From NCBI RefSeq assembly GCF_014647915.1, contig NZ_BMQC01000012.1, positions 33,584 to 97,583 on the forward strand: a stretch of 64,000 nt of DNA, given 5' to 3'. Positions 46,208 through 53,972 of the stretch are shown here, one piece after another; positions within the stretch are counted from its first letter, which is position 1; the number at the start of each line of letters is the position of its first letter. Made by a program: the position numbers and the translations under genes. The notes below the pieces were generated by a model. It had not been told where the DNA came from, made no database searches, and was given only the letters and a program-made list of their open reading frames with translations. Source of the DNA: Pilimelia terevasa. Its GTDB lineage: Bacteria; Actinomycetota; Actinomycetes; Mycobacteriales; Micromonosporaceae.

Positions 46208-48391
46208 TCAGGCGTCGGCGGTCACCGGTTCCCGCGCCGCGGTGGCGGCGCCGCGCCGCAGGGCCGCGCCCTCCACGTCCAGGACCGGCAGCCAGGACAG
46301 CGCCCGCGGCAGCCGCCACGCCCGCGCGCCCAGCAGCGCCAGCGCCGCCGGCACCGCCACCATCCTGACCACGATCGCGTCGAACGCGATGCCCGTGGCC
46401 AGCGCGAACCCGATCGGTTTGATCGCCGCGTCGCCGTCGGGCACGAACCCGGCGAACACCGCGAACATGATCGTCGCCGCGGCCACCACCACCGGCGCGG
46501 CCTGCCGGAACCCGGTCACGATCGCGTCCCGGGGCCCGGCCCCGTGCGCGTGCGCCTCGTGCATCCGGGCGACCAGGAACACCTGGTAGTCCATGGCCAG
46601 GCCGAACAGGATCCCCACGATGATGATCGGCGACAGGCTCATCAGCGGCCCGGTCGCCCCGGCATCGACGACGTCGGCCAGCCACCCCCACTGGAACACC
46701 GCCGTCGTCGCGCCCAGCGTCGCCCCGATCGTCAGCAGGAAACCCAGCACCCCGACCACGGGCACCCACACCGACCGGAACACGAGGACCAGCAGGACGA
46801 ACGCCAACCCGACCACCAGCGCCAGGTACACCGGCAGCGCCTCGCGCAGCTTCTGCGACACGTCGATGCTCACCGCGGTCGTCCCCGTGACGTACACGCG
46901 GGCGCCGTCGGTGTCGGCGACCTGGGCGCGCAGCGCGTGCACCAGGTCACTGGTCGCCGCCGAGTCCGCCGCTTCGACCGGCACGACTGTGATCAACGCC
47001 GCGGCGGCGCCGCGCGGCGCCGGCCGCGGGGGCAGCGCCACCGCCACCCCGGGCAGGGCGGCCACCTGCTCCCGGACCGCGGCCGCGCGGGCCGCCGCAC
47101 CGGCGCCGTCGACGAGGACCAGCAGCGGGCCGGCCGTGCCCGGCCCGAACCGGTCGGCGATGATCGCCGCGGCGCGGGCCTCGGTGCTGCCCGGCACCGG
47201 CCGCGGGTTCAGCGCCGTGCGCATCGACAGGACCGGTACGGCCACCACCGCCAGGACCGCCACCGCCGCCAGCAGGCTCGCCCACCGGTACCGGGTGACG
47301 GTGTGCGCCCAGCGCAGGTAGAAGCCGGGGCCGGTGTCCGCGGCGCTCGCGGTGCCGGGTGCGATGCGGCGGGCGCGGCGGGGCAGGGCCCGGACGCCGA
47401 CGAAGCCGAGGATGGCCGGTACCAGGGTGACGGCGACGAGGACGGAGATGATGATGGTCGCGGCGGCGGCGAGGCCCATCTCGGTGAGGAACGGGATGCC
47501 GGCGACGGCGAGGCCGGCGAGCGCGATGACGACGGTCAGGCCGGCGGTGACGACGGCGGAGCCGGCCGTGCCGACGGCGAGCGCGGCGGCGTCGGGGACG
47601 GGTTGGCCGGCGCGCAGTTCGTGGCGGAAGCGGGTGACGATGAACAGGGCGTAGTCGATGCCGACGGCCAGGCCGAGCATGACGGCCAGGACGGGGGTGG
47701 TGGACTGCAGCGGGGTGAAGCCGCTGAGCGCGGTGATGCCGAGGGCGCCGATGCCGACGCCGACGGCGGCGGTCAGCAGGTTCATGCCGGCGGCGAGCAG
47801 GGAGCCGAAGGTGACGGCGAGGACGATGAGGGCGACGAGGACGCCGACGGCCTCGGCTGGTCCGCCGACGGCGCCGGAGGTGTCCAGGACCGCGCCGCGG
47901 ACCTCGACGGTGAGGCCGCCGGTGCGGGCCTGGGCGACGGTGTCGCGCAGGGCCTGCCGCTGGGCGGCGGTGACCTCCCGGGCGGGGGCGGCGTAGGTGA
48001 CGGTGCTGTAGGCGGCGCGCTGGTCGGGGGAGATCGTGGGGGTCTGCGGGGCGAGCGGGTCGGTGGCCGAGGCGACGCCGGGCAGGCGCCGCAGCCGGTC
48101 GACGATGCCGGCGACGGCCGCGGCGGCGGGGGGTGCGGTGACCCGGGTGTCGCCGGGGGCCTGGATGACGACCTGGGCGGAGCCGGCGGTGGCGGTGTCG
48201 CCGAACCGGTCGGTCATCAGGTCCAGGGCGACGGTCGACTCCTGCCCGGGGATCTTGAACGAGGACACGGTCGGCCCGGACAGGGTCGCCGCGCCCACCC
48301 CGCTGGCCAGGAGCAGCCCCAGCCACAGCGCGGTGACCAGGACCCGGTGCCGGACGCAGGCCAGTCCGAGCCGGTGTAGCAGTCGTGCCAT
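46208..48391 (-). CDS. MMPL family transporter (RND superfamily)
   Basis: This 727-residue protein has the two-fold RND layout: helix 1 near residue 20, a periplasmic domain (about 45-185), six helices (about 185-390), a second periplasmic domain (about 400-540) and a final set of helices. Typical phrases are GLAVGIDYALFIVTRFRHEL with the proton-relay Asp-Tyr, and GLAMDYQVFLVARMHEAH in the second half. MmpL proteins export lipids, siderophores or drugs. The gene lies 22 bases downstream of tetR on the same strand and is presumably repressed by it. Codon preference flips from C to G near 47,340. Confidence 0.93.
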   Translation of the reverse strand: MARLLHRLGLACVRHRVLVTALWLGLLLASGVGAATLSGPTVSSFKIPGQESTVALDLMTDRFGDTATAGSAQVVIQAPGDTRVTAPPAAAAVAGIVDRLRRLPGVASATDPLAPQTPTISPDQRAAYSTVTYAAPAREVTAAQRQALRDTVAQARTGGLTVEVRGAVLDTSGAVGGPAEAVGVLVALIVLAVTFGSLLAAGMNLLTAAVGVGIGALGITALSGFTPLQSTTPVLAVMLGLAVGIDYALFIVTRFRHELRAGQPVPDAAALAVGTAGSAVVTAGLTVVIALAGLAVAGIPFLTEMGLAAAATIIISVLVAVTLVPAILGFVGVRALPRRARRIAPGTASAADTGPGFYLRWAHTVTRYRWASLLAAVAVLAVVAVPVLSMRTALNPRPVPGSTEARAAAIIADRFGPGTAGPLLVLVDGAGAAARAAAVREQVAALPGVAVALPPRPAPRGAAAALITVVPVEAADSAATSDLVHALRAQVADTDGARVYVTGTTAVSIDVSQKLREALPVYLALVVGLAFVLLVLVFRSVWVPVVGVLGFLLTIGATLGATTAVFQWGWLADVVDAGATGPLMSLSPIIIVGILFGLAMDYQVFLVARMHEAHAHGAGPRDAIVTGFRQAAPVVVAAATIMFAVFAGFVPDGDAAIKPIGFALATGIAFDAIVVRMVAVPAALALLGARAWRLPRALSWLPVLDVEGAALRRGAATAAREPVTADA

Positions 48392-48413
48392 GGCAGGTAC
48401 TCCCGTGGGACGG

Positions 48414-48986
48414 TCAGTGCGCGGTCGGGGCCGGGTGGCCCAGCGCGTCGTAGCTGACGTTGATCAGGTGCGCGGCGGCGTCGCCGGCGGTGAGCAGGTC
48501 GCCGAGGGCCGTGCGGGCGACGGCCAGGGCGCCGACGGCTCCGGCGACCCGGACGGTGCGGTCGAGGTCCGGGTCGGCGGGGTTCAGGGCGAACATGTCG
48601 ACGATGACGTCGCCGACGGGGGTGAGCAGGGCGCTGCCGGGGTCGGCGGGGTCGCGGAGCAGGGTGGACAGCAGCAGCGCGAAGAACCCGGGCCGGCGCA
48701 GGGCCAGTTCCGCCAGCCCGGTGAGGGCGGCGCGGTCCTTGGCGGGGCCGGGCGGCCGGTCGGCGACCTGGCGGGCGACGTCGGTGAGTTCGGCCAGGCA
48801 GCGGGTGGCGACGGCTTCCTGCAGCGCCTCCTTGGACGGGTAGTGGCGCAGCAGGCCGCTCTTGGAGTAGCCGACGGCGTCCGCGATCCGCTGCACCGAG
48901 GCTTCCTGGAAGCCGTGGCGGGCGAAGAGGGCGGCGGCGCAGTCGACGATCTCGTCGTCGATCTGCTGCCGGGTCTGGCGTGGCAT
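48414..48986 (-). CDS. TetR family transcriptional repressor of the mmpL operon
   Basis: This 190-residue regulator has the N-terminal helix-turn-helix IVDCAAALFARHGFQEASVQRIADAVGYSKSGLLRHYPSKEALQEAV and a helical ligand-binding domain. It starts MPRQTRQQIDDEI. Upstream, TACGCT (48994-48999, minus strand) lies seven bases before the ATG, so the message is probably leaderless. Two 17-bp palindromes just behind this -10 are ideal autoregulatory operators. The ligand is probably a substrate of the co-transcribed MmpL pump. Confidence 0.93.
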   Translation of the reverse strand: MPRQTRQQIDDEIVDCAAALFARHGFQEASVQRIADAVGYSKSGLLRHYPSKEALQEAVATRCLAELTDVARQVADRPPGPAKDRAALTGLAELALRRPGFFALLLSTLLRDPADPGSALLTPVGDVIVDMFALNPADPDLDRTVRVAGAVGALAVARTALGDLLTAGDAAAHLINVSYDALGHPAPTAH

Positions 48987-49008
48987 GGGGACCAGCGTAG
49001 ACGCGGCT

Positions 49009-49045
49009 GCGACCGTTTCGGTCGCGGAGCGACCGTGATGGTCGC
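49009..49045. promoter_or_regulatory. Tandem TetR operators upstream of tetR-mmpL
   Basis: GCGACCGTTTCGGTCGC (49009-49025) is a perfect 7-3-7 palindrome, and GCGACCGTGATGGTCGC (49029-49045) is a near-identical 6-5-6 palindrome. Their centres are 20 bp apart, close to two helical turns, so two dimers could sit on the same face. The first covers the -35 position of the tetR promoter. The plus-strand gene at 49171 may also be affected. Confidence 0.85.
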
Positions 49046-49170
49046 CACCGCGGCGAGTTCTCAGGTCACGGGGTACCAAGCCGGCGGTCTTCGTCGCGTT
49101 CGGCAATCGGCGCGCGGGTGCGACGGCCAGAATGGGAGGTCCCTTCCCCCGGCCGGCGTGAGGAGAACAG

Positions 49171-50091
49171 ATGCGTGCGGTGGTGACCGCCGAGCAGGGT
49201 GCGGCCGCGTCGCTGGCCGAGGTGCCGACGCCGCGGCCCGGCGCCGGTGAACTGCTGGTGCGGGTACGGGCGTCGTCGGTCAACGGCTTCGACCTGTCGG
49301 TGGCCACCGGCTACCTGGTCGGGATGATGGAGCACCGTTTCCCGGTGGTGCTCGGCAAGGACTTCGCCGGCACCGTGGCCGGCGTCGGGCGGGGCGTGTC
49401 GCGCTTCTCGGTCGGCGAGGCGGTGTTCGGGGTGGTGACCAAGCCGTTCCTCGGCGACGGCGGGTTCGCCGAGTACGTCACGGTGCCCGAGGCCGTCGGC
49501 GTCGCGGCGCTGCCCGCCGGGGTGGCGCCCGCCGCCGCGGGCGCGGTGGGCCTGGCCGGTACGGCGGCCCTGGACTGCCTGGCCGCCACCGCTCCGCAGC
49601 GGGGCGAGACGGTACTGGTCAGCGGGGCCACCGGCGGGGTCGGGGCCATCGCGGTCCAGTACGCGGCCGCGGTCGGCGCCCGGGTCGTCGCCACCGCCCG
49701 CCCCGGCGCCGAGGCCGACTTCGTCCGCGGACTCGGCGCCGCGCACGTCGTCGACCACGCCGGCGACGTGCCGGCCCAGGTCCGGGCCGTCGCCGGAGAC
49801 GGGGTGGACGTGGTCCTGCACTTCGCCGGGGACGGCCCGACCGTGGCCGGCCTGCTGGCGGAGAAGGGGCGCCTCGCCAGCCTCCTGGGCTTCGGCGCCG
49901 ACCAGCACCCGGCCGCGACGTTCGTCATGGCCCACCCGGCCGGCGACACCCTCGACCAGCTCGCCGCGGACCTGGCGGCCGGCCGCCTCACCGTGCCGGT
50001 GTCGCGGACCTACCCGCTGGCCGAGGTGCCGGCCGCGTTCGCCGCGTTCACCGCCGGCACCCACGGCAAGATCGCCATCACGGTCCCCTGA
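49171..50091 (+). CDS. Medium-chain dehydrogenase/reductase, quinone oxidoreductase type
   Basis: This 306-residue protein starts at ATG behind GAGGAG. It has the GroES-like start (MRAVVTAEQGAAASLAEVPTPRPGAGELLVRVRASSVNGFD), VVLGKDFAGTVAGVGRGVSRFSVGEAVFG, and the Rossmann motif VLVSGATGGVGAIAVQYAAAVGARVVATARP. The zinc-binding cysteines of alcohol dehydrogenases are missing, which places it with zinc-free NADPH:quinone oxidoreductases. It is divergent from tetR, and its promoter lies beside the tandem operators, so it may be part of the same detoxification response. Confidence 0.9.
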   Translation: MRAVVTAEQGAAASLAEVPTPRPGAGELLVRVRASSVNGFDLSVATGYLVGMMEHRFPVVLGKDFAGTVAGVGRGVSRFSVGEAVFGVVTKPFLGDGGFAEYVTVPEAVGVAALPAGVAPAAAGAVGLAGTAALDCLAATAPQRGETVLVSGATGGVGAIAVQYAAAVGARVVATARPGAEADFVRGLGAAHVVDHAGDVPAQVRAVAGDGVDVVLHFAGDGPTVAGLLAEKGRLASLLGFGADQHPAATFVMAHPAGDTLDQLAADLAAGRLTVPVSRTYPLAEVPAAFAAFTAGTHGKIAITVP

Positions 50092-50214
50092 TCTGCTACG
50101 CCGGCCCGGGCTGGCGGTCGGCCGCATGGTGCGCCACTACGCCGTCATCAGCCGGCTGCACCCTGCCCACATCCACTTGAGCGATCCCACGAAGACGTCG
50201 CGGGCACTCCGCCA

Positions 50215-50256
50215 GCCAATTAATAGATTGCTGATTTATGTAATTTATTAATTGGC
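50215..50256. promoter_or_regulatory. A+T-rich inverted repeat (11-bp arms)
   Basis: GCCAATTAATA (50215-50225) and TATTAATTGGC (50246-50256) are perfect inverted repeats with a 20-bp A+T-rich interior. The whole stretch 50217-50300 is strongly A+T-rich compared with its surroundings. It lies between the oxidoreductase and GNAT genes. A regulator binding site or nucleoid-protein (Lsr2-like) target is possible. Confidence 0.6.
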
Positions 50257-50290
50257 ATCGCGCACTTTAAGTGAGCGTGACTCACAAAAA

Positions 50291-50326
50291 TTCGTTGCAC
50301 CATAATGACCGTTATGGTGCAACGAA
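50291..50326. promoter_or_regulatory. 15-bp palindrome next to the GNAT gene promoter
   Basis: TTCGTTGCACCATAA (50291-50305) and TTATGGTGCAACGAA (50312-50326) are perfect inverted repeats around TGACCG. TATGCT at 50353-50358 is a -10 box seven bases before the GNAT ATG, so the palindrome ends just at the -35 region. It has no T run and is more likely an operator than a terminator. Confidence 0.7.
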
Positions 50327-50364
50327 GGTTCGAGGGGGAGAGGGCCGGACCCTATGCTGGCGGG

Positions 50365-50931
50365 ATGCCGCTGATGCGACCCGCGACCGACGAGGACCTG
50401 CCCGCCGTCCTGGCGATGAACGCCGACGACGTACCCAAGGTCGCTGCCATGGACCGAGACCGCCTCGCCTACCTGCGCGCCCTGGCGCACCGCTTCCACG
50501 TCGTCGACGTCGACGGCACCGTCGCCGGCTTCGTCGTCACCCTCCGCGCCGGCACCGCCTACGACTCGCTGAACTACCGCTGGTTCGCCGACCGCTACGG
50601 CGACGGCTTCCACTACCTCGACCGGATCGTCATCCACCCCGGGTACCGCCGCCGCGGCCTGGCCGGCTTCGTCTACGACCAGGTGGAGCAGGACGCCGCC
50701 GCCGCCGGCCGACTGGCACTGGAAGTCAACCTGGTACCCCGCAACGAACCGTCCCTGGCCTTCCACACCCGGCGCGGCTTCGCCCCGGTCGGCGAGCGCG
50801 GCGACCCCGACCACCTGCTGTCGATGCTGGTCAAGCCGCTGCCCGGCACCACCGGTAAGGGAACTGCCGCGGGCGTGGCCCACTCTCCCCGTGCCGGCGC
50901 GGGTCGGGGCCGCGAGCGCCTGTGGCCGTGA
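50365..50931 (+). CDS. GNAT family N-acetyltransferase
   Basis: This 188-residue protein starts MPLMRPATDEDLPAVLAMNADDV. The acetyl-CoA site is in LDRIVIHPGYRRRGLAGFVYDQVEQDAAAAG, followed by LALEVNLVPRNEPSLAFHTRRGFAPVGE. Small GNATs of this type acetylate amines of small molecules or protein N-termini; the substrate is not evident. A -10 box at the expected distance from the ATG implies a leaderless transcript. An earlier in-frame ATG at 50305 falls inside the palindrome and was rejected. Confidence 0.88.
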   Translation: MPLMRPATDEDLPAVLAMNADDVPKVAAMDRDRLAYLRALAHRFHVVDVDGTVAGFVVTLRAGTAYDSLNYRWFADRYGDGFHYLDRIVIHPGYRRRGLAGFVYDQVEQDAAAAGRLALEVNLVPRNEPSLAFHTRRGFAPVGERGDPDHLLSMLVKPLPGTTGKGTAAGVAHSPRAGAGRGRERLWP

Positions 50932-50967
50932 GCGCGGCCTGTTGTCGGGTGTCTGTGCCAGGATGCG

Positions 50968-52041
50968 GTGGTGACACGTCGGACCCCGTTGCAGGAGTTG
51001 GCGCTGCTGCGGCTGGTGGCCCAGCGGCTGGTCGGCGGTGGTGCGCCCACGCCCGCGCAGGCCGTGGGCGGCCTGCTGGCGGCGCAGGGCCAGGATCTGC
51101 CCGGGGTGTTGACGTCGATCGCGCTGCGGACGGCCGGCCGGTCGGTGGACGAGGTGCGGGCGGCGTGTGACGCGGGGCTGCTGGTGCGGTCGTGGCCGAT
51201 GCGCGGCACCCTCCACGTGGTGCTGCCGGAGGACCTGGGCTGGCTACGGGAGTTGACGACGGCGCGGCTGGTGGCGGGGGCGGCGCGGCGGCGGGCGGCG
51301 CTGGAGCTGGACGAGCGGGTGTTGGAGCGGGCGCGGGAGTTGGCGTTGGCGGCGCTGGCCGGCGGGGGGCGGCTGAGCCGGGAGGCGCTGTACGGGGTGT
51401 GGGCGCGGGGCGGGGTGGGCACGGACGGGCAGCGCGGCTACCACCTGCTGTGGCACATCGCGCAGACCGGCAGCGTGTGCTTCGGCCCGTTCGACGGGCG
51501 TGAGCAGTTGGTGGTCCGCTGCGACGAGTGGATCGCCGGGTCGCGGGTGTGGGAGCGGGAGGCGGCGCTGGTGGAGCTGGCGCGCCGGTATTTCCGGGGC
51601 CACGGGCCGGCGACGGTCAAGGACCTGGCCCGCTGGGTGGGCCTGCCGCTGGGCGAGGTGCGGCGGGGGCTGGCGGACGCGGCGGGTGACCTGGCGCAGC
51701 GGCAGGTGGACGGGGTGACCTACTACCTGGATCCGGCGGTGGTCGACGGGTTGGCGGCGCACCGGCGGGAGGCCGGCGGGGTGCTGCTGCTGCCGGGGTT
51801 CGACGAGTTCGTGCTGGGGTACGCCGACCGGTCGGCGTGTCTGCCGGCGGAGTTCGCGGAGCGGATCGTGCCCGGCGGCAACGGGATGTTCCGGGCGACG
51901 GTGGTGGCCGGCGGGCAGGTCGTGGGGGTGTGGCGGCGGGAGGGGCGCGGGGCGGCGCGGGCGGTCGAGGCGACGCCGTTCACGGCGTTCACGGCGGCGA
52001 TCCGGCAGGGCGTCGTCCGTGCGTACGACGCCCTGCCGTGA
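50968..52041 (+). CDS. Winged-helix DNA-binding (HTH_42) protein, AlkZ/AlkX DNA glycosylase-like
   Basis: This 357-residue protein belongs to the HTH_42 (DUF1006) family. LLAAQGQDLPGVLTSIALRT near residue 37, SWPMRGTLHVVLPEDLGWL and FDEFVLGYADRSACLP are family phrases. The Gln-x-Gln pair (Q40, Q42) coincides with the catalytic QxQ described for AlkZ, which unhooks interstrand crosslinks and protects producers of DNA-alkylating antibiotics. Here no antibiotic cluster is nearby, so it may be a general repair enzyme of the same family. Start is one of two adjacent GTG codons. Confidence 0.82.
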   Translation: MVTRRTPLQELALLRLVAQRLVGGGAPTPAQAVGGLLAAQGQDLPGVLTSIALRTAGRSVDEVRAACDAGLLVRSWPMRGTLHVVLPEDLGWLRELTTARLVAGAARRRAALELDERVLERARELALAALAGGGRLSREALYGVWARGGVGTDGQRGYHLLWHIAQTGSVCFGPFDGREQLVVRCDEWIAGSRVWEREAALVELARRYFRGHGPATVKDLARWVGLPLGEVRRGLADAAGDLAQRQVDGVTYYLDPAVVDGLAAHRREAGGVLLLPGFDEFVLGYADRSACLPAEFAERIVPGGNGMFRATVVAGGQVVGVWRREGRGAARAVEATPFTAFTAAIRQGVVRAYDALP

Positions 52042-52139
52042 TCCCCCCGTGCGCCCGGGTGCCCCTGCCGATGCGTCGCCGTCGGCGAGCTGTTCGGCGG
52101 CCGGCAGCGCGTCCCGGGCCTGACTGCCGGCTCCGGCGG

Positions 52140-52895
52140 CTAGTCGGTCAGGTGGCGCTCGGCGTAGACGCGCATGGCGTCGCGGACGAACTCCACGGTC
52201 CCGTCGCCGGGCTCGCCGTAGTTGGCGGCGAACCGCGGGTCGGCGACGTACATGTCACCGAGCCCGACCAGGTAGGTGCGGCTGGGGGTCTGCTGGGTGG
52301 CCGTGCCCAGCCAGCGGACGTGCCGGGCGGTGACGGCCTGGACGTCGGCGGCGTCGGCGGGCCTGCCGGCGGCGTGGGCCGCAGCGTAGTCGCGGCCGAT
52401 GTCGCGCTGGGCCTGCTGGAACTGCTGCTTCTCCGTCTCGGACAGCCCCTGCCACCAGCGGTCGCCGCTGCGGTAGGCGTCCTCCCCCCAGCGTGCGATG
52501 ACCTCGTCCTTGTACCGGGTGTGGTCGAATCCGTCGAACACCTCTGCGGGCATGAGTGCTTCTCCTCTCTCGGTCTTGCGCAGTGTGGTCCGCACGGAGG
52601 CGATCTGCCGGTCGATCCGGTCCCGTTCCTGTTCGAGCCACCGCAGGTGGCCGTGCAGGGCCTCGCGGGTGTCCGGGGTGCCGGCGTCGAGGATCCGTGC
52701 GATCGCGTCGAGGTTGAGGCCGAGGTCGCGCAGCAGCAGGATGCGCTGGAGGCGGACCAGGTTGGTCTGGTCGTAGTAGCGGTATCCGTTGCGTCCCACC
52801 CGGGCGGGTGCGAGCAGGCCGATCTGCCCGTAGTGGCGCAGCGTGCGGCTGGTCGTCCCCGCTTCCCGGGCGATCTGCTGGATGGACCACTCCAC
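52140..52895 (-). CDS. TipA-type MerR regulator with TipAS ligand domain
   Basis: This 251-residue protein starts with GTG after GAAGGGGA. The MerR helix-turn-helix (SIQQIAREAGTTSRTLRHYGQIGLLAPARVGRNGYRYYDQTNLVRLQRILLLRDLGLNLDAI) is followed by a long dimerisation helix. The C-terminal TipAS domain (FDGFDHTRYKDEVIARWGEDAYRSGDRWWQGLSETEKQQF...VGLGDMYVADPRFAANY) binds thiopeptides and other drugs in Streptomyces. It probably activates its own promoter. A TipAS-only start inside the gene (LMPAEVFDGFDH) may exist, as in TipAS of S. lividans. Confidence 0.9.
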   Translation of the reverse strand: MEWSIQQIAREAGTTSRTLRHYGQIGLLAPARVGRNGYRYYDQTNLVRLQRILLLRDLGLNLDAIARILDAGTPDTREALHGHLRWLEQERDRIDRQIASVRTTLRKTERGEALMPAEVFDGFDHTRYKDEVIARWGEDAYRSGDRWWQGLSETEKQQFQQAQRDIGRDYAAAHAAGRPADAADVQAVTARHVRWLGTATQQTPSRTYLVGLGDMYVADPRFAANYGEPGDGTVEFVRDAMRVYAERHLTD

Positions 52896-52919
52896 GTCCG
52901 TCCCCTTCCCTTCGTGCGA

Positions 52920-52951
52920 TAACTACACGGTAGAAGTTGACGCAACGTCAA
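52920..52951 (-). promoter_or_regulatory. MerR-type promoter of the tipA-like gene
   Basis: On the minus strand TTGACG (52946-52951) and TAGTTA (52920-52925) are separated by 20 bp, the over-long spacer typical of MerR-activated promoters. TTGACG-CAA-CGTCAA (52937-52951 on the plus strand) is a perfect small dyad overlapping the -35. Both suggest direct control by the encoded regulator. Confidence 0.7.
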
Positions 52952-52999
52952 AGTCAAGGGTGGAGTGCGGAGGAATCGGCGGACGCCGTCCGCCCCGGC

Positions 53000-53764
53000 T
53001 CAGGCGGCGCCGACGACCACGGTGGCGCCCAGGTCCGCGCAGGTCACCACCGTGGCCGCCAGTCCCCCGCCGGCCACCAGCGCGGCGCTCGCCGCGGCCT
53101 GCCCGGCGCTGGTCTCCAGCAGCAGCCGCCCGCCCGGGGCCAGCCAGGCGCCCGCCTGCGCGGCGATGCGCCGCTGGATGTCCAGCCCGTCGGCGCCGCC
53201 GTCCAGGGCCGCGCGCGGCTCGTGGTCGCGGGCCTCCGCCGGCAGCGTGCCCAGCGCCCCCGTCGGCACGTACGGGGCGTTGGCGGTGATCACGTCTACG
53301 CGGCCGCGCAGGTGTGCGGGCAGCGGCGCGAACAGGTCCCCCCGGTACACCCGGCCCCGCCGCCCCAGGTTCGCGCGCGCGCAGTCGACGGCCGCGGCGT
53401 CGATGTCCACGGCGTGCAGGGTCACCGGCCGCCGCCGCGCGGCCACCACGGCGGCGCCGACGGCACCGGTACCGCAGCACAGGTCCACCAGCACCCCGGC
53501 GTGCCCGCGCGCGTACCGGACCAGCAGGCCGGTCCGGCGGCGCGGGACGAACACCCCCGGGTGGACGGCGACCCGGGTACCGCAGAACCGGGCCCAGCCC
53601 AGCACCTGCTCCAGCGGGGTGCCGGCGACCCGGCGGGCCAGCAGCCCGGCGAGCGCCCCGGGCTGCGGTGCGGCGGCGTGCAGGAGGCGGGCCTCGTCCT
53701 CGGCGAAGACGCAGCCGGCGGCGCGCAGCGCGTGGACGGTGGACAGCAGAGACGATGCCGACAA
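53000..53764 (-). CDS. HemK-related putative protein-glutamine N5-methyltransferase
   Basis: This 254-residue protein has a Rossmann SAM-binding core: LVDLCCGTGAVGAAVV (motif I), LHAVDIDAAAVDCARANL, and ITANAPYVPTGALGTLP. The NAPY in place of the usual NPPY places it in the subgroup annotated as putative protein N5-glutamine methyltransferases of unknown substrate, distinct from PrmC. PLEQVLGWARFCGTRVAVHPGVFVPRRRTGLLV is the HemK-type substrate loop with the usual E-replaced residue. The best start is a TTG preceded by GGAAGG. Confidence 0.85.
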   Translation of the reverse strand: MSASSLLSTVHALRAAGCVFAEDEARLLHAAAPQPGALAGLLARRVAGTPLEQVLGWARFCGTRVAVHPGVFVPRRRTGLLVRYARGHAGVLVDLCCGTGAVGAAVVAARRRPVTLHAVDIDAAAVDCARANLGRRGRVYRGDLFAPLPAHLRGRVDVITANAPYVPTGALGTLPAEARDHEPRAALDGGADGLDIQRRIAAQAGAWLAPGGRLLLETSAGQAAASAALVAGGGLAATVVTCADLGATVVVGAA

Positions 53765-53972
53765 GGGACACCTTCCGGGAGAGCGGGACGCTCCCGGGCC
53801 GCCTAGCGGCGGCCGCGCCGCGACGGCGAGGGAGTACCCGGGCTGACAGTGCCGTTGATGGGTCTCACCTCCTCGTCCGACGTTCGCGCCCCACCATACG
53901 CCCGGTGGCCGGCGGTGCGCGGCGCCGTGCCGGCCGCACCAGCCGGTCGGGGTGCCCCGCGGGGCGGGTGGG

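Noticed and set aside
45932..48379. An 815-residue plus-strand frame
   Set aside because: Only its first 65 residues resemble a protein (the methyltransferase stub). The rest is antisense to mmpL with low-complexity composition.
50305..50364. Upstream ATG for the GNAT gene at 50305
   Set aside because: It is inside the palindrome, while a -10 box at 50353 places transcription start near the ATG at 50365.
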